In this document: in pieces, positions 26,901 to 34,652 of the stretch | How the letters are laid out: the number at the start of each line of letters is the position of its first letter | Position numbering within the stretch: the first letter of the stretch is position 1 | Assembly (NCBI GenBank): GCA_910586725.1 | Contig: CAJUJL010000025.1 | Coordinates: 1-40,143 of the forward strand | Source of the DNA: an uncultured Lachnospiraceae bacterium | Lineage (GTDB): Bacteria; Bacillota; Clostridia; Lachnospirales; Lachnospiraceae | DNA length: 40,143 nucleotides | Direction: 5' to 3' | The notes under the pieces: generated by a model | Told to the model about the DNA's origin: nothing | The model's database searches: none | Seen by the model: only the letters and a program-made list of their open reading frames with translations | Translations under genes and position numbers: made by a program

Positions 26901-27996
26901 CCTTCGCCTGGCTGACCATGTCCGCATCCAACTGAGAATTCGGCATAGAAGACAGCGTTTCCAGGGCGGTTTTAAAATATTTCAGCTTTGACGGATGGTC
27001 GATCGCATCTTTTACGTTCGCCGGCATCGAAGCCGCGTCCAGCGGACTGTACTCCTGCATCTGCGTCTGCATCGCTTCCGCCGCCGCTTTCATCTGCGCA
27101 AACATTTCATTTAAACTGTTATAGGCGCTTTCAATCTTGTTCTTTTTATAAGCCTTTTGTTCTCCTTCCAAAGCGCTTTTGCTTGCTTTTAAACTGTTTA
27201 ACTGCGATTCATAGGCAGCCCTTGACGCAACGGCCTCGTTCAGCTTCAATGATGCATCCGCAAGCTCCGATGACGTTGCGTTCTGCTGCGAAGAAAGCTC
27301 CTGTTCCTGTTTATTGATCTGCGCTTTGGCATCTGCCAGCGACTGCTCCGCATCGGTAAGCTCCGTCTGGGCGTCCGCCAGTTTATCATTTGTTAAAACC
27401 AAAATCTTTTCATTTATTTGATCTATCTTTTCCTGATTTAACCGGACTTCAATCGTCTTTTCCACAATTCCAAGATCCGATACGCTCGCAACGCCTGACT
27501 GCCGCTCAAAATACGGAACCACCTCGTCCCTGGCAAATTCCGAAAGCTCATAAATATCTTTTCCTTCATAGCTTACGCTTGCGTACATCGTTGCCATCAT
27601 ATCCATGCCTATTTCCATGATATTCGGCGTGCCGCAGGTATCCGGCAGAGAAGATTCAATCTGATTGACAGCTGATGATACCTTGACCATTGAGGAATCC
27701 ATACTGGTATCTTCTGCAAATTCCAGCATAACCATGCTATAATTTTCAGCGCTGGAGCTCGTCACATTTTCAACGCCGTTTATCGTCCCCAATGCACTCT
27801 CCAATGGTTTTGTCACGCTTTCTTCCACCTTCTCCGGACTGGCCCCGGGATATGTCGTAATGACCGCCATATAAGGCATACTCATATCCGGCAGCAGATC
27901 TGTCTTCATTCCGGTAAGTGAAACAAAACCAATAACCAGTACTATAATCACTGCAACTAAAATTGTAAATGGTTTTTTCACACTGTATTTTATCAT
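23992..27996 (-). CDS. RND-family efflux permease with a large coiled-coil insertion
   Basis: The 1334-residue AcrB/SwrC-type transporter uses the proton gradient. TM1 is near residues 10-30. The porter region has the usual TYPGASPEKVEESVTKPLE. Residues 195-475 form an Ala/Glu/Lys/Gln-rich coiled coil inserted into the first extracytoplasmic domain, absent from AcrB. The TM4 relay motif reads GMLVDNSIVVIEN, so the second Asp of the classical DD pair is Asn681. The start at 27996 has GGAGGAAAG; a longer in-frame start at 28059 is unsupported. No membrane-fusion or outer-membrane gene is adjacent. The insertion may replace an adaptor in reaching the cell wall. Substrate unknown. Confidence 0.9.
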   Translation of the reverse strand: MIKYSVKKPFTILVAVIIVLVIGFVSLTGMKTDLLPDMSMPYMAVITTYPGASPEKVEESVTKPLESALGTINGVENVTSSSAENYSMVMLEFAEDTSMDSSMVKVSSAVNQIESSLPDTCGTPNIMEIGMDMMATMYASVSYEGKDIYELSEFARDEVVPYFERQSGVASVSDLGIVEKTIEVRLNQEKIDQINEKILVLTNDKLADAQTELTDAEQSLADAKAQINKQEQELSSQQNATSSELADASLKLNEAVASRAAYESQLNSLKASKSALEGEQKAYKKNKIESAYNSLNEMFAQMKAAAEAMQTQMQEYSPLDAASMPANVKDAIDHPSKLKYFKTALETLSSMPNSQLDADMVSQAKELDKKKLVQLYDIVNVRMPQIETELANLEVEIKVAEEVLKQVGSQMTTIDDAYKQAEEGKISAAAGFGSGSAQIAAAKTAMEEAQEELENANKTYQDSVSEARKNANINQMLTLEALSGMIYAQNFSMPAGYLDDKDDKQWLLKVGENYTSADELESMVLCEIDDIGDIHLNDVADITIIDNAGESYAKVNGDPGVILSVFKGSTAGTSDVSKDCLNAIDELQEEYPGLNITPLVNQGEYISMIIESIVSSMIIGALLAIIILAVFLLDVRPTLVVAFSIPFSVLTAIVIMYFAGISINMMSLSGLSLAVGMLVDNSIVVIENIYRLRYRGLDAPRSAVQGAKQVAGAIIASTLTTICVFFPMVFTTGMVRDLMLPFALTITFALTASLAVALTVVPTMGSAMLKKATPRSHRIFDRVQDFYAVILRFCLRFKAAPLGISVALLVFCVVTVMKMGIVLIPDMGSEQISVTVTMPEDTDKDTAYQKADEVMEAVLEIEGVAYVGVMDGSSSAGLIGGMGVSSSDNYSSFSYFVLPEEDYSSKDEVETICNTIETNTKEIECETAVSNSMMGEMDEMLGSGLLLEIHGSDLDVLKTVSEDVMGLLENVDGFTNISNGQEEADEEIHLNIDKDESMRLGLTGAQIYSEISDRLTTDKTAVTMTVDEKDLDVKIINETNLLTRENLMDMEFETQKQDEDGKTVTEIHKLSEFAVLDYGNSVASISRANGERQISVSAETEDGYNTTLLSREVEDLLKEYDLPEGYRIEFGGETSNTTDMLNQMGKLLLLGFLLIYLVMVAQFQSLLSPFIVIFTVPLAFTGGLLAMLFTGEQMSLITLMGFLVLMGTVVNNGIVFVDYTNQLRIGGMERHDALIATGKTRMRPILMTAFTTILAMLAMVFSTNTASELGRGMAIVVAGGLFYATFMTMFIVPVMYDILYRKEVKVVDVGDDSMDDAPDDAAEFIEQLNRDGLE

Positions 27997-28115
27997 TCTT
28001 TCCTCCGTGATAACATCGTGTTTCCTGTGGCCGACTCGTAAACGTTTGTATTTTAACACAATTTTTTGGAAACAGAAATGAATTTAGCATTTTTTAATTT
28101 TTTTTTCAGATTTTT

Positions 28116-28595
28116 TTACAGATAACAAATACGAAAATCCGCATCTTTTCCATCTTCCATCTCCATGATAACATACGATGGCTTTTTCCCCTCCTGCCTC
28201 GGATACGAAAGGCTTCCCGGATTTATGGCAATGACATTTTTGCCGCAATCAATCAACGGACGGTGCGTATGTCCAAACATAACAATATCGCAGCCCCTTC
28301 CTTCTGCTTCTCTTTTTATGTCCTCAATACCGGCATTTACATAATAATAATGTCCATGCGTGACTAAAACTTTATATTTTCCGATCTCACACTCCATTTC
28401 CTGTTCCAATGCGGAAAAAAAATCACTGTTTCCTGATACAATCAAAAGCGGACAGTCAGCCGCGTCCCTGATATAATCCTCGCAGCCTTCCGCGTCCCCT
28501 AAATGAACAACCAAATCAATCGGACGCTCCGTATCCAGAACTTTTTCCAGGTTTTCATGCTTTCCATGTGTATCACTGATAATTAAAACCTTCAT
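28116..28595 (-). CDS. YfcE/MJ0936-type metallophosphoesterase
   Basis: The 159-residue calcineurin-like phosphodiesterase has a complete set of metal motifs: DTHG near residue 8, GDAEG (36-40), GNSD, THGHYYYV and GHTHRP, so it should be active on phosphodiesters. The cellular substrate is unknown. It lies 11 bases after the XTP/dITP diphosphatase gene, an arrangement seen in many Clostridia. It ends the six-gene run. Confidence 0.92.
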   Translation of the reverse strand: MKVLIISDTHGKHENLEKVLDTERPIDLVVHLGDAEGCEDYIRDAADCPLLIVSGNSDFFSALEQEMECEIGKYKVLVTHGHYYYVNAGIEDIKREAEGRGCDIVMFGHTHRPLIDCGKNVIAINPGSLSYPRQEGKKPSYVIMEMEDGKDADFRICYL

Positions 28596-28606
28596 AACCT
28601 TACTCC

Positions 28607-29200
28607 CTACATTCTCTTCTTAAGTTCTCCCTTTATGGCCCTTAACGCGTTCCCCCTGTGGCTGATAGCATTTTTCTGCTCTCTCGAAAGCGCAGCCGTT
28701 GAGCAGCGATATTCCTCCACATAAAAAATCGGATCGTATCCAAACCCGTTTTCCCCTTCCGGTTTTTCTCCGATATACCCTTCGATCGTACCGCTTTTTA
28801 CAAGCGTTTCTCCATCCGGAAAAACTGCCGCCACAGCACAGACAAACCGGGCCGTGCGTTTTTCTTTTGGAACCCCTTTCAGCCGCTCAAGCAAAGCCTG
28901 GTTTTTTACAATGTACGAAGTGTCTTCTCCCATATACCGAGCCGAATATACGCCCGGCTCTTTATTCAGACAGTCAATCTCCAGGCCGGAATCGTCCGCG
29001 AGAACAATCGCATCCGTCTTTTCTGCCGCAGCCCTCGCCTTTATCATGGCATTTTCTTCAAATGTCGTTCCGTTTTCCTCAACATCAAGCACAATTCCCG
29101 CATCTTTGAGTGATAAAATTTCCGTATTAAGATCCCCCAAAATTTCCCGTATTTCCCGCATTTTATCCTGGTTTCCGGTAGCAAAAATTATTTTTTTCAT
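28607..29200 (-). CDS. rdgB: XTP/dITP diphosphatase (RdgB/HAM1)
   Basis: The 197-residue house-cleaning enzyme hydrolyses non-canonical purine triphosphates (XTP, dITP) to monophosphates. Family marks are the N-terminal FATGNQDKMREI, the FEENAMIKARAAAEKT helix, the catalytic LADDSGLEIDCL and the base-pocket segments GENGFGYDPIFY and ISHRGNALR. GGAGAG lies upstream of the ATG. It is 15 bases after the amidase-like gene. Confidence 0.96.
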   Translation of the reverse strand: MKKIIFATGNQDKMREIREILGDLNTEILSLKDAGIVLDVEENGTTFEENAMIKARAAAEKTDAIVLADDSGLEIDCLNKEPGVYSARYMGEDTSYIVKNQALLERLKGVPKEKRTARFVCAVAAVFPDGETLVKSGTIEGYIGEKPEGENGFGYDPIFYVEEYRCSTAALSREQKNAISHRGNALRAIKGELKKRM

Positions 29201-29215
29201 AGAAACTCTCCTTTT

Positions 29216-30310
29216 TCAGCCTTTTTCCTTAAAAAATCGTTTTATCGCATGATAAATCCCCTGCGCCGCCTTATACTGATACTCTTTGGTGCAGAGCAAA
29301 TCCAGCTCCTGCTGATTTGTCATAAACCCGACTTTTATCAAAACCGCAGACGCCCTGCTGCCGGAAATCACGGAATCATCTTTTTCCTTCATCAGTCCTT
29401 TATTGGAGCTTCCGGTAGCGGCCGTAATCTCTTCCAGGCAAATCTGCGCCAAATCTTTGCTGCCCATTCCCATCTCGCTTTCTGTCTCGCCATACCATAC
29501 CTGCGTGCCATGTATGCTCGACATTCTGCCGCTTTGTGTGGCATTGGCATATACGCCAATGAATAAATCCGCATTCGTTTTATCAATTAGCGTCTTACGC
29601 AGCTTTCGATTTGGATTTTCGTCCGTCGTCCTCGTATAATAAACCCCGATGTTTTCGTCCGGGGAGGCGTCAAAAATTTCTTTTAACTGTAAAACAATAT
29701 CCAGATTCACATTTTTCTCCAAAATCCCCTGTTTTACAACGCCAGAGTCATCTCCTCCGCCCCCGGCGTCAATAACGATCACTTTATCATACAGCTCCTG
29801 GGGCTCCAAAAAGTCCAGATAATAATAATCATCGTCGTAACTGACCTGCGGTTCATATACCTGGCTCATGATAAACTCCAAAACCCCGTAATTCTCCTGT
29901 TTTTGATACGTAAGGCTTTCCACATTTTCACCGCTGCCAAGCATCGGGTATTCATATAAATACGATTCCCCGGCATAAGGAATTCGAATCTCGATCTTTT
30001 GCCGTAAGTAATCACTGTTAATTTTCAAATCACTTCCCAACACCCCAAGCGGCAATTCCAGGCGGATCTGGCCTGTAAACGACGGTTTTTTCCCTGTTTC
30101 TTCTTCTGCCTGTTTATTATTATAGGCCATCAGCTCCAGCTCCGTCATATCCAGCCGTTCGGCTTCCGTCTTCGTACGGCGCTCTTTGATCGATGCGATC
30201 AATTCCTCCGAAACCGTCCTTAAGCGCGGAAAGTGAAAAACTCCCAGACAAAAAACAACAGACAATGTCATAATAAATACTGCCGTTCTTTTCAGGATTT
30301 TTTCTTCCAA
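29216..30310 (-). CDS. Amidase_3-fold protein without catalytic residues (pseudo-amidase)
   Basis: The 364-residue protein has an N-terminal membrane anchor (residues 8-27), a middle domain and a C-terminal N-acetylmuramoyl-L-alanine amidase fold recognisable by VIVIDAGGGGDDSG, LFIGVYANA, GTQVWYGE and VLIKVGFMTN. In active amidases these read DPGHGG, IHAN and VELGF. Here the first zinc His is Gly184, the second is Tyr254 and the catalytic Glu is Lys326; only Glu198 remains. It is therefore very unlikely to cleave peptidoglycan and may bind or regulate. TTG at 30310 was chosen as start because GGAGG lies eight bases upstream; a TTG at 30355 would overlap the previous gene. Confidence 0.85.
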   Translation of the reverse strand: MEEKILKRTAVFIMTLSVVFCLGVFHFPRLRTVSEELIASIKERRTKTEAERLDMTELELMAYNNKQAEEETGKKPSFTGQIRLELPLGVLGSDLKINSDYLRQKIEIRIPYAGESYLYEYPMLGSGENVESLTYQKQENYGVLEFIMSQVYEPQVSYDDDYYYLDFLEPQELYDKVIVIDAGGGGDDSGVVKQGILEKNVNLDIVLQLKEIFDASPDENIGVYYTRTTDENPNRKLRKTLIDKTNADLFIGVYANATQSGRMSSIHGTQVWYGETESEMGMGSKDLAQICLEEITAATGSSNKGLMKEKDDSVISGSRASAVLIKVGFMTNQQELDLLCTKEYQYKAAQGIYHAIKRFFKEKG

Positions 30311-30327
30311 ATGTTTTTCCTCCAAAT

Positions 30328-32028
30328 CTATTTTTTGGTGTATGCTTTTATGCAAAGATTACAGGAAAATTCTTCCTCAACATGATCCCACTTTTTACCG
30401 TCCAGGCTGATATACCCCTCTCCGTCGGATAAATCCGCCTCTTTGGTCGCTTCGTCCGCCGCGTACTCAATCGCCATGGGATGCACGGCATCAGGAGTTT
30501 CCACATAAAGTCCGACCGCATATCGTTCTCCCTTTTCCAACAAAATATCTTTCGTAATCGGGATCGTATAATATCCGGCGTTTTTTAAACTGCCTTCTGC
30601 AATCAGTTTCGCATCGTCAAACGAATCCGTATTTTCAAAATCATGCACCAGATACGCGCGGTATTTTGTATTTTGCCCCGTAGCGTAAAATCCAACTGCG
30701 GATAAATTCTCTTTTTCTTCAGCCGTATATACATTCACGCCAAACACAGACGGTTGATTAAACCCAATCTGGCCTACCCACCCGCACAAATCTGACTGAT
30801 AAATTCTGTCGTAATTGTCGGTGTCTTCCACTTTTGTATAGACGACATTGTGGCTTCCAATATTGGTATCATAATAAGAAACGTAAAATATGCCGTCTTC
30901 TCCAAACTCTTCTCCCCAACTGTTCTGGCAGATAAATGCTCCGTCCCCTTCCACATTTACCGTAAAATTCTCCTTGGGGTAATGGTCGTCCCATCCAATA
31001 ATCACCACTTCATGATTTGGTTTTTCCGTTCCGATATAACAATAGGCGTCTTTACGCTTGTTGTAAAATTCGGCGTGCGCAGGATCGTCCAAGACACTGT
31101 ATAAAGATGTCTGCACGCCTCCGTATTGAAATACGGCTTCTTTGATTTTGGCATAATCCTTTCCATCCATGATCTGCATTTCTTGTACATGCTTTACGGC
31201 GGAAAGGCCTGGCACGGTAACGCCGTCTCCAAAAGGATCGTCTTTCTCAAAAACAGGCCCCTGCCATGCCAGAAGGTATGCCATTGCCATCGTATATTCT
31301 CCGCCTTCATTTGTATTTACAACAAATGAATTTTCCATGCTCATATGATCCGGAGAAAACTGCATATTCTCCTCCGGCAGCATGGCCGATTCCAATGCGC
31401 TTAAAGCCGCAAAGGCCCAGCATGTTCCGCTGTTCCCCTGATTCTTCACCGTCCCGACTCTTCCTTTTTTCCGCAAATCATAGCTGGCCGGGATAATAGA
31501 CGCCCCTTCGGAAACATCTACCGCAACGGCCTGGTTTTTCTCCATATTCCATTCAAAATTATATCCGATATTTTTAGAAACTTCATCTATGCTGACATAG
31601 TACCTGCCTTCCCGCCTCATCATTGGAGACGCGATTTTTTCCACACTGTCATTTACGGAAATTTCAGGATCATTTAACCGAAAGGAAACGGCATTATTTC
31701 TCTTTTCCACCAAAAGCTCTTTCTCATCATACAAATGAGAGCTGCATTGCAGCCCTTCCGGCAGAATATCGACCGGAACCATAAGATTTAAATTGTCATC
31801 CATAAAAATAGACGTATTCCGGTTCGTATATTCTTTACTGTCCAGCGTCAGAAGAATCGTTTTATCATTTACCGTTTCGGCAATCAGGGGATTCCAGTCT
31901 TCCTCTAACAGCCTTGCGCCGCGGAATTTACCAACCGTCTCCAGATCTTTTCCGTAATTATTAAATTTAAATACACAGGCTGCCAAAACAACAGCTGCCA
32001 GCAAAATATAGCGTTTGACATGACTCAT
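30328..32028 (-). CDS. Membrane-anchored papain-like (C1) peptidase with lectin-like C-terminal domain
   Basis: The 566-residue exported protein has a signal anchor at residues 5-20. Residues 45-170 look like a copper-amine-oxidase-N/stalk-type domain (FMDDNLNLMVPVDIL, RYYVSIDEVSKNIGYNFEW). A C1 peptidase follows with Gln197, Cys203 (NSGTCWAFAALSALE), His339 (NHEVVIIGWDD) and Asn369 (CQNSWGEEFG), all present. The last 150 residues match the lectin-like domain often attached to C1 peptidases of Clostridia (VGFYATGQNTKYRAYLV). AGAGGA lies upstream of the ATG. It is 10 bases after the THUMP methyltransferase gene and 17 before the pseudo-amidase, which suggests a joint surface role. Confidence 0.9.
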   Translation of the reverse strand: MSHVKRYILLAAVVLAACVFKFNNYGKDLETVGKFRGARLLEEDWNPLIAETVNDKTILLTLDSKEYTNRNTSIFMDDNLNLMVPVDILPEGLQCSSHLYDEKELLVEKRNNAVSFRLNDPEISVNDSVEKIASPMMRREGRYYVSIDEVSKNIGYNFEWNMEKNQAVAVDVSEGASIIPASYDLRKKGRVGTVKNQGNSGTCWAFAALSALESAMLPEENMQFSPDHMSMENSFVVNTNEGGEYTMAMAYLLAWQGPVFEKDDPFGDGVTVPGLSAVKHVQEMQIMDGKDYAKIKEAVFQYGGVQTSLYSVLDDPAHAEFYNKRKDAYCYIGTEKPNHEVVIIGWDDHYPKENFTVNVEGDGAFICQNSWGEEFGEDGIFYVSYYDTNIGSHNVVYTKVEDTDNYDRIYQSDLCGWVGQIGFNQPSVFGVNVYTAEEKENLSAVGFYATGQNTKYRAYLVHDFENTDSFDDAKLIAEGSLKNAGYYTIPITKDILLEKGERYAVGLYVETPDAVHPMAIEYAADEATKEADLSDGEGYISLDGKKWDHVEEEFSCNLCIKAYTKK

Positions 32029-32038
32029 GCAGTTTCCT

Positions 32039-33190
32039 CTATTTCTTCTTCCTCTTTGGCGGTTTTGCCCCTAAAAACTGGTAAAAATAAGTTTTCAGCA
32101 TTCCATTGTATATTTTCCTGTTTTTATCGGCTTTTCGCCCGATATATTGTTCCGCGTTTTCATATCCCGTTATCATATACATAGACCAGTCGTCCAGACC
32201 CCGATACGCTTCTCCAATCTCCGCGTAAAGCTTGGGCAGGGATTCCTTATCCTCCAGCCGCTCCCCATACGGGGGGTTGGTCAGGATAAATCCATATTTT
32301 TTCGGATGATGCAAATCACACACTGATCTCTGCTGAAAATGGATCAGATGATCCACGCCGGCTCTTTTCGCATTCTCTCTTGCCGCCTTGATGATTTCAC
32401 CGTCTATATCATAACCCTGAATATCCGTGGAAACATCGGTACAGACAAGGCTCTTGGCTTCTTCCAGGCACTCTTCCCACAACTGTTTTGGCATCAGATT
32501 GTCCCATTTTTCAGCCAGAAAATGACGATTCATCCCCGGCGCAATATTAGCCGCAATCATAGCGGCTTCAATCAGAAACGTTCCGCTTCCGCAAAGCGGG
32601 TCTACCAAAATCCGGTCTGCGCGCCACGGAGTCAGCAAAATCAAAGCTGCTGCCAGCGTTTCCGTTAAAGGCGCTTTACTGGACAGATAACGGTACCCTC
32701 TTTTGTGCAGGGATTCACCCGTTGTATCGAGCGTTACCGTTACCTCGTCTTTCAACAGAAAGATACGAACCGGGTAAGATGCCCCGTCTTCCGGAAACCA
32801 GTCCGTATCGTACTCCTGTTTCATTCGTTCCACCATCGCTTTTTTGACAACGGACTGAATATCTGACGGGCTAAACAGCTTGCTTTTGATCGAAGAAGCC
32901 TTTGTCACCCAGAATTTCCCGTCATATGGTATATATTCTTCCCATGGCAGCGCTTTGATGCCCTGGTACAATTCCTCAAACGTCCCGGCACGAAAACTTC
33001 CCACTTTCAAAAGAACTCTCTCCGTCGTCCGAAGAAAAATATTCCCGCGGCAGATCGCCTCGGCATCGCCTGCAAACGTTATTCTTCCGTCTTCCACTTT
33101 CGATATTTCATATCCAAGGTCGTAAATCTCTCTTTTCAAAACTGCCTCAAGTCCGAAATGGCATGGGGCAATCAACTCAAAATTGTTCAT
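32039..33190 (-). CDS. THUMP-domain class I RNA methyltransferase (RlmL-N/YpsC type)
   Basis: The 383-residue SAM-dependent methyltransferase probably acts on 23S rRNA. An N-terminal ferredoxin-like/THUMP region (residues 1-155, FELIAPCHFGLEAVLKREIYDLGYE) precedes the Rossmann methylase, with motif I DPLCGSGTFLIEAA and catalytic LTNPPYGERL. The lysine-rich tail PPKRKKK is usual. The start at 33190 has CGGAGA upstream; the extra N-terminal stretch from 33256 is unsupported and would overlap the rhodanese gene. The exact target base, often m2G, is inferred from homologues. Confidence 0.92.
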   Translation of the reverse strand: MNNFELIAPCHFGLEAVLKREIYDLGYEISKVEDGRITFAGDAEAICRGNIFLRTTERVLLKVGSFRAGTFEELYQGIKALPWEEYIPYDGKFWVTKASSIKSKLFSPSDIQSVVKKAMVERMKQEYDTDWFPEDGASYPVRIFLLKDEVTVTLDTTGESLHKRGYRYLSSKAPLTETLAAALILLTPWRADRILVDPLCGSGTFLIEAAMIAANIAPGMNRHFLAEKWDNLMPKQLWEECLEEAKSLVCTDVSTDIQGYDIDGEIIKAARENAKRAGVDHLIHFQQRSVCDLHHPKKYGFILTNPPYGERLEDKESLPKLYAEIGEAYRGLDDWSMYMITGYENAEQYIGRKADKNRKIYNGMLKTYFYQFLGAKPPKRKKK

Positions 33191-33252
33191 TTGATTCTCC
33201 GTTTTTCCTATGTTTTTATTCCTTATCATCTTATCTTTTAAAAACAACAGTG

Positions 33253-33597
33253 TCAATCCCTTTTCCAGTAATGCCGCCCGTTTTCCTCTTCTTTTAAAAA
33301 GTCCTGATAGCCTCCGATCACGGTATAGACGGCGCCTTTTCTTTCCTTGAGTCTTCTTGCCGCCAAAAGGCTCTGGTTTCCATGCTCACAATACAGTATC
33401 AGACTTATTCCGTCCGGGATCTCCCTGCTCCAGTTTCCAATATATTCATAAGGCAGGTTTCTGGCATTTTTGATATGGCCTCTTCGGTAGCTTTCTTCGT
33501 CCCGCAAATCGATCAGCCATGCTCTCTTCTGGTTTCTGATTTCCTCTATGTTCTTCGTATGTATCATCTCAAATCCGTATACGTCTGCCCTGTCCAT
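33253..33597 (-). CDS. Rhodanese-like sulfurtransferase
   Basis: The 114-residue single rhodanese domain carries CDC25-like blocks: WLIDLRDEESYRRGHIKNARNLPY and the active loop YCEHGNQS with Cys70. It can carry persulfide sulfur, but the partner is unknown. The start at 33597 is set by GGGAGGT upstream. It is the first gene of the six-gene minus-strand run. Confidence 0.92.
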   Translation of the reverse strand: MDRADVYGFEMIHTKNIEEIRNQKRAWLIDLRDEESYRRGHIKNARNLPYEYIGNWSREIPDGISLILYCEHGNQSLLAARRLKERKGAVYTVIGGYQDFLKEEENGRHYWKRD

Positions 33598-33623
33598 GCT
33601 AAGACCTCCCATTTTTTCTTCAA

Positions 33624-33661
33624 AAAAACGGATTACAAACTATCGTTTGTAATCCGTTTTT
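33624..33661 (-). terminator. Terminator after the Asn/Ser-rich small gene
   Basis: A perfect 17-bp stem (33624-33640 with 33645-33661) has a four-base loop and is followed by T on both strands. It separates the 62-codon gene from the rhodanese run. Confidence 0.9.
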
Positions 33662-33713
33662 ACAAATATCTTATGCAGTTTTCCCAGATCTGACACTGGC
33701 AGAAATACTCTTG

Positions 33714-33902
33714 TTACCTGCAGTCAGATGAACTGTCAGAAGCGCTGTTGGATGCTTTGTTAGACGCTTTGTTGGAAGACTTATTCGAAGCGTCCTTATT
33801 AGACCCTGCATTGTTTGAAGCGTTGTTCTTGCTCGTTGCGTTCTGGCTGTAGTTCTTTAAATTGTAGCTGTTTGAGTTTTTGTTTTCACTGTTTTTTGCC
33901 AT
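33714..33902 (-). CDS. 62-residue Asn/Ser/Lys-rich protein
   Basis: The protein is nearly pure low complexity: NS, NK and SNKAS repeats, no hydrophobic segment, and Cys-Arg as the last two residues. A strong ribosome binding site (AGGAGG, spacing about eight) and a dedicated terminator argue that it is a real, well-expressed gene. Its composition recalls small hydrophilic spore or coat-associated proteins of Clostridia, but no family can be claimed. Confidence 0.7.
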   Translation of the reverse strand: MAKNSENKNSNSYNLKNYSQNATSKNNASNNAGSNKDASNKSSNKASNKASNSASDSSSDCR

Positions 33903-33967
33903 CTTTCTTTACCTCCTAAACAATTACTGCATCTTTATTATTTGCTTTTCGAAGGTAAATATACCAC

Positions 33968-34393
33968 CTATTTTTTATTTCTGAAAAATATCGTAAAAAT
34001 TAAATATGCCATTGCGCCAATCATAACTGCCGCTCCGATAAACGGAAGCAGAAGGATTCCGATCGACACCAGTAAAATTACCAAAACCGCCAGTAAAATC
34101 GCCGTCGCCAAACATCCGTGCCACGTGCGAAACCGAAAGCGCCTCTCTGTTTTCGGCTGGCTGTCCGCAGACTTGCTTTCATAATACGCGCCGTCTCCAT
34201 AAAGACCTGCAATCGTCTTTGCAATCAGCCTCGGATCTCCAAGCTCTGCCAGAACTTCCGCTTCCGTCCTGCCTTTTCTGGACTCTTCTATAATATAATT
34301 TTCATAATAACGAAGCTGTTCATTGACTTCTTTTTGCGGAACTCTTCCCTGCAGAGCAATCCTTAGCTCCTGTAAAAATTTATCTCTTGTCAT
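33968..34393 (-). CDS. HAAS/DUF1700-domain membrane protein
   Basis: The 141-residue protein opens with MTRDKFLQELRIALQGRVPQKEVNEQLRYYENYI, then AEVLAELGDPRLIAKTI, the typical HAAS/DUF1700 helical domain. A basic linker leads to two C-terminal membrane segments (ATAILLAVLVILLVSIGILLLPFIG and AVMIGAMAYLIFTIFF). Such proteins are usually paired with PadR regulators; none is adjacent here. GGAGAT lies before the ATG. Confidence 0.85.
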   Translation of the reverse strand: MTRDKFLQELRIALQGRVPQKEVNEQLRYYENYIIEESRKGRTEAEVLAELGDPRLIAKTIAGLYGDGAYYESKSADSQPKTERRFRFRTWHGCLATAILLAVLVILLVSIGILLLPFIGAAVMIGAMAYLIFTIFFRNKK

Positions 34394-34423
34394 ATTATCT
34401 CCATACTATTCGTTCCTGGTCTA

Positions 34424-34579
34424 TTATAAAAATTCCAACTGGTTTCTTTTTACTGATTTTACTCGTTTTTTCCTGGAACTGCAAGCATTTTCCGCTCCCT
34501 TGCCTGCCTGATCCATCTTTTTTCCGTCTGCGGGCCAATGCAAAACTATCTGTTTTGCATTCTTTCGTTTTCTTTCCAT
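34424..34579 (-). CDS. Possible 51-residue basic protein, doubtful
   Basis: The reading frame from ATG at 34579 has a weak AGAGG about eight bases upstream and encodes a Lys/Arg-rich peptide. Its ribosome site overlaps the stem of the terminator of the preceding gene, and the 3' end falls in a 19-bp repeat. It may be chance. Confidence 0.25.
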   Translation of the reverse strand: MERKRKNAKQIVLHWPADGKKMDQAGKGAENACSSRKKRVKSVKRNQLEFL

Positions 34580-34582
34580 AAT

Positions 34583-34630
34583 AAAACCTCTAAACTGAGC
34601 CATTCTATTTTGCATCAGTTCAGAGGTTTA
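34583..34630 (-). terminator. Terminator after the Big_2/transglutaminase-like gene
   Basis: AAACCTCTAAACTGA pairs with TCAGTTCAGAGGTTT (one mismatch) around a 16-base loop, followed by TTTTATT on the minus strand. Confidence 0.75.
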
Positions 34631-34652
34631 CAAAAGATTTGGGATCGCCCCA

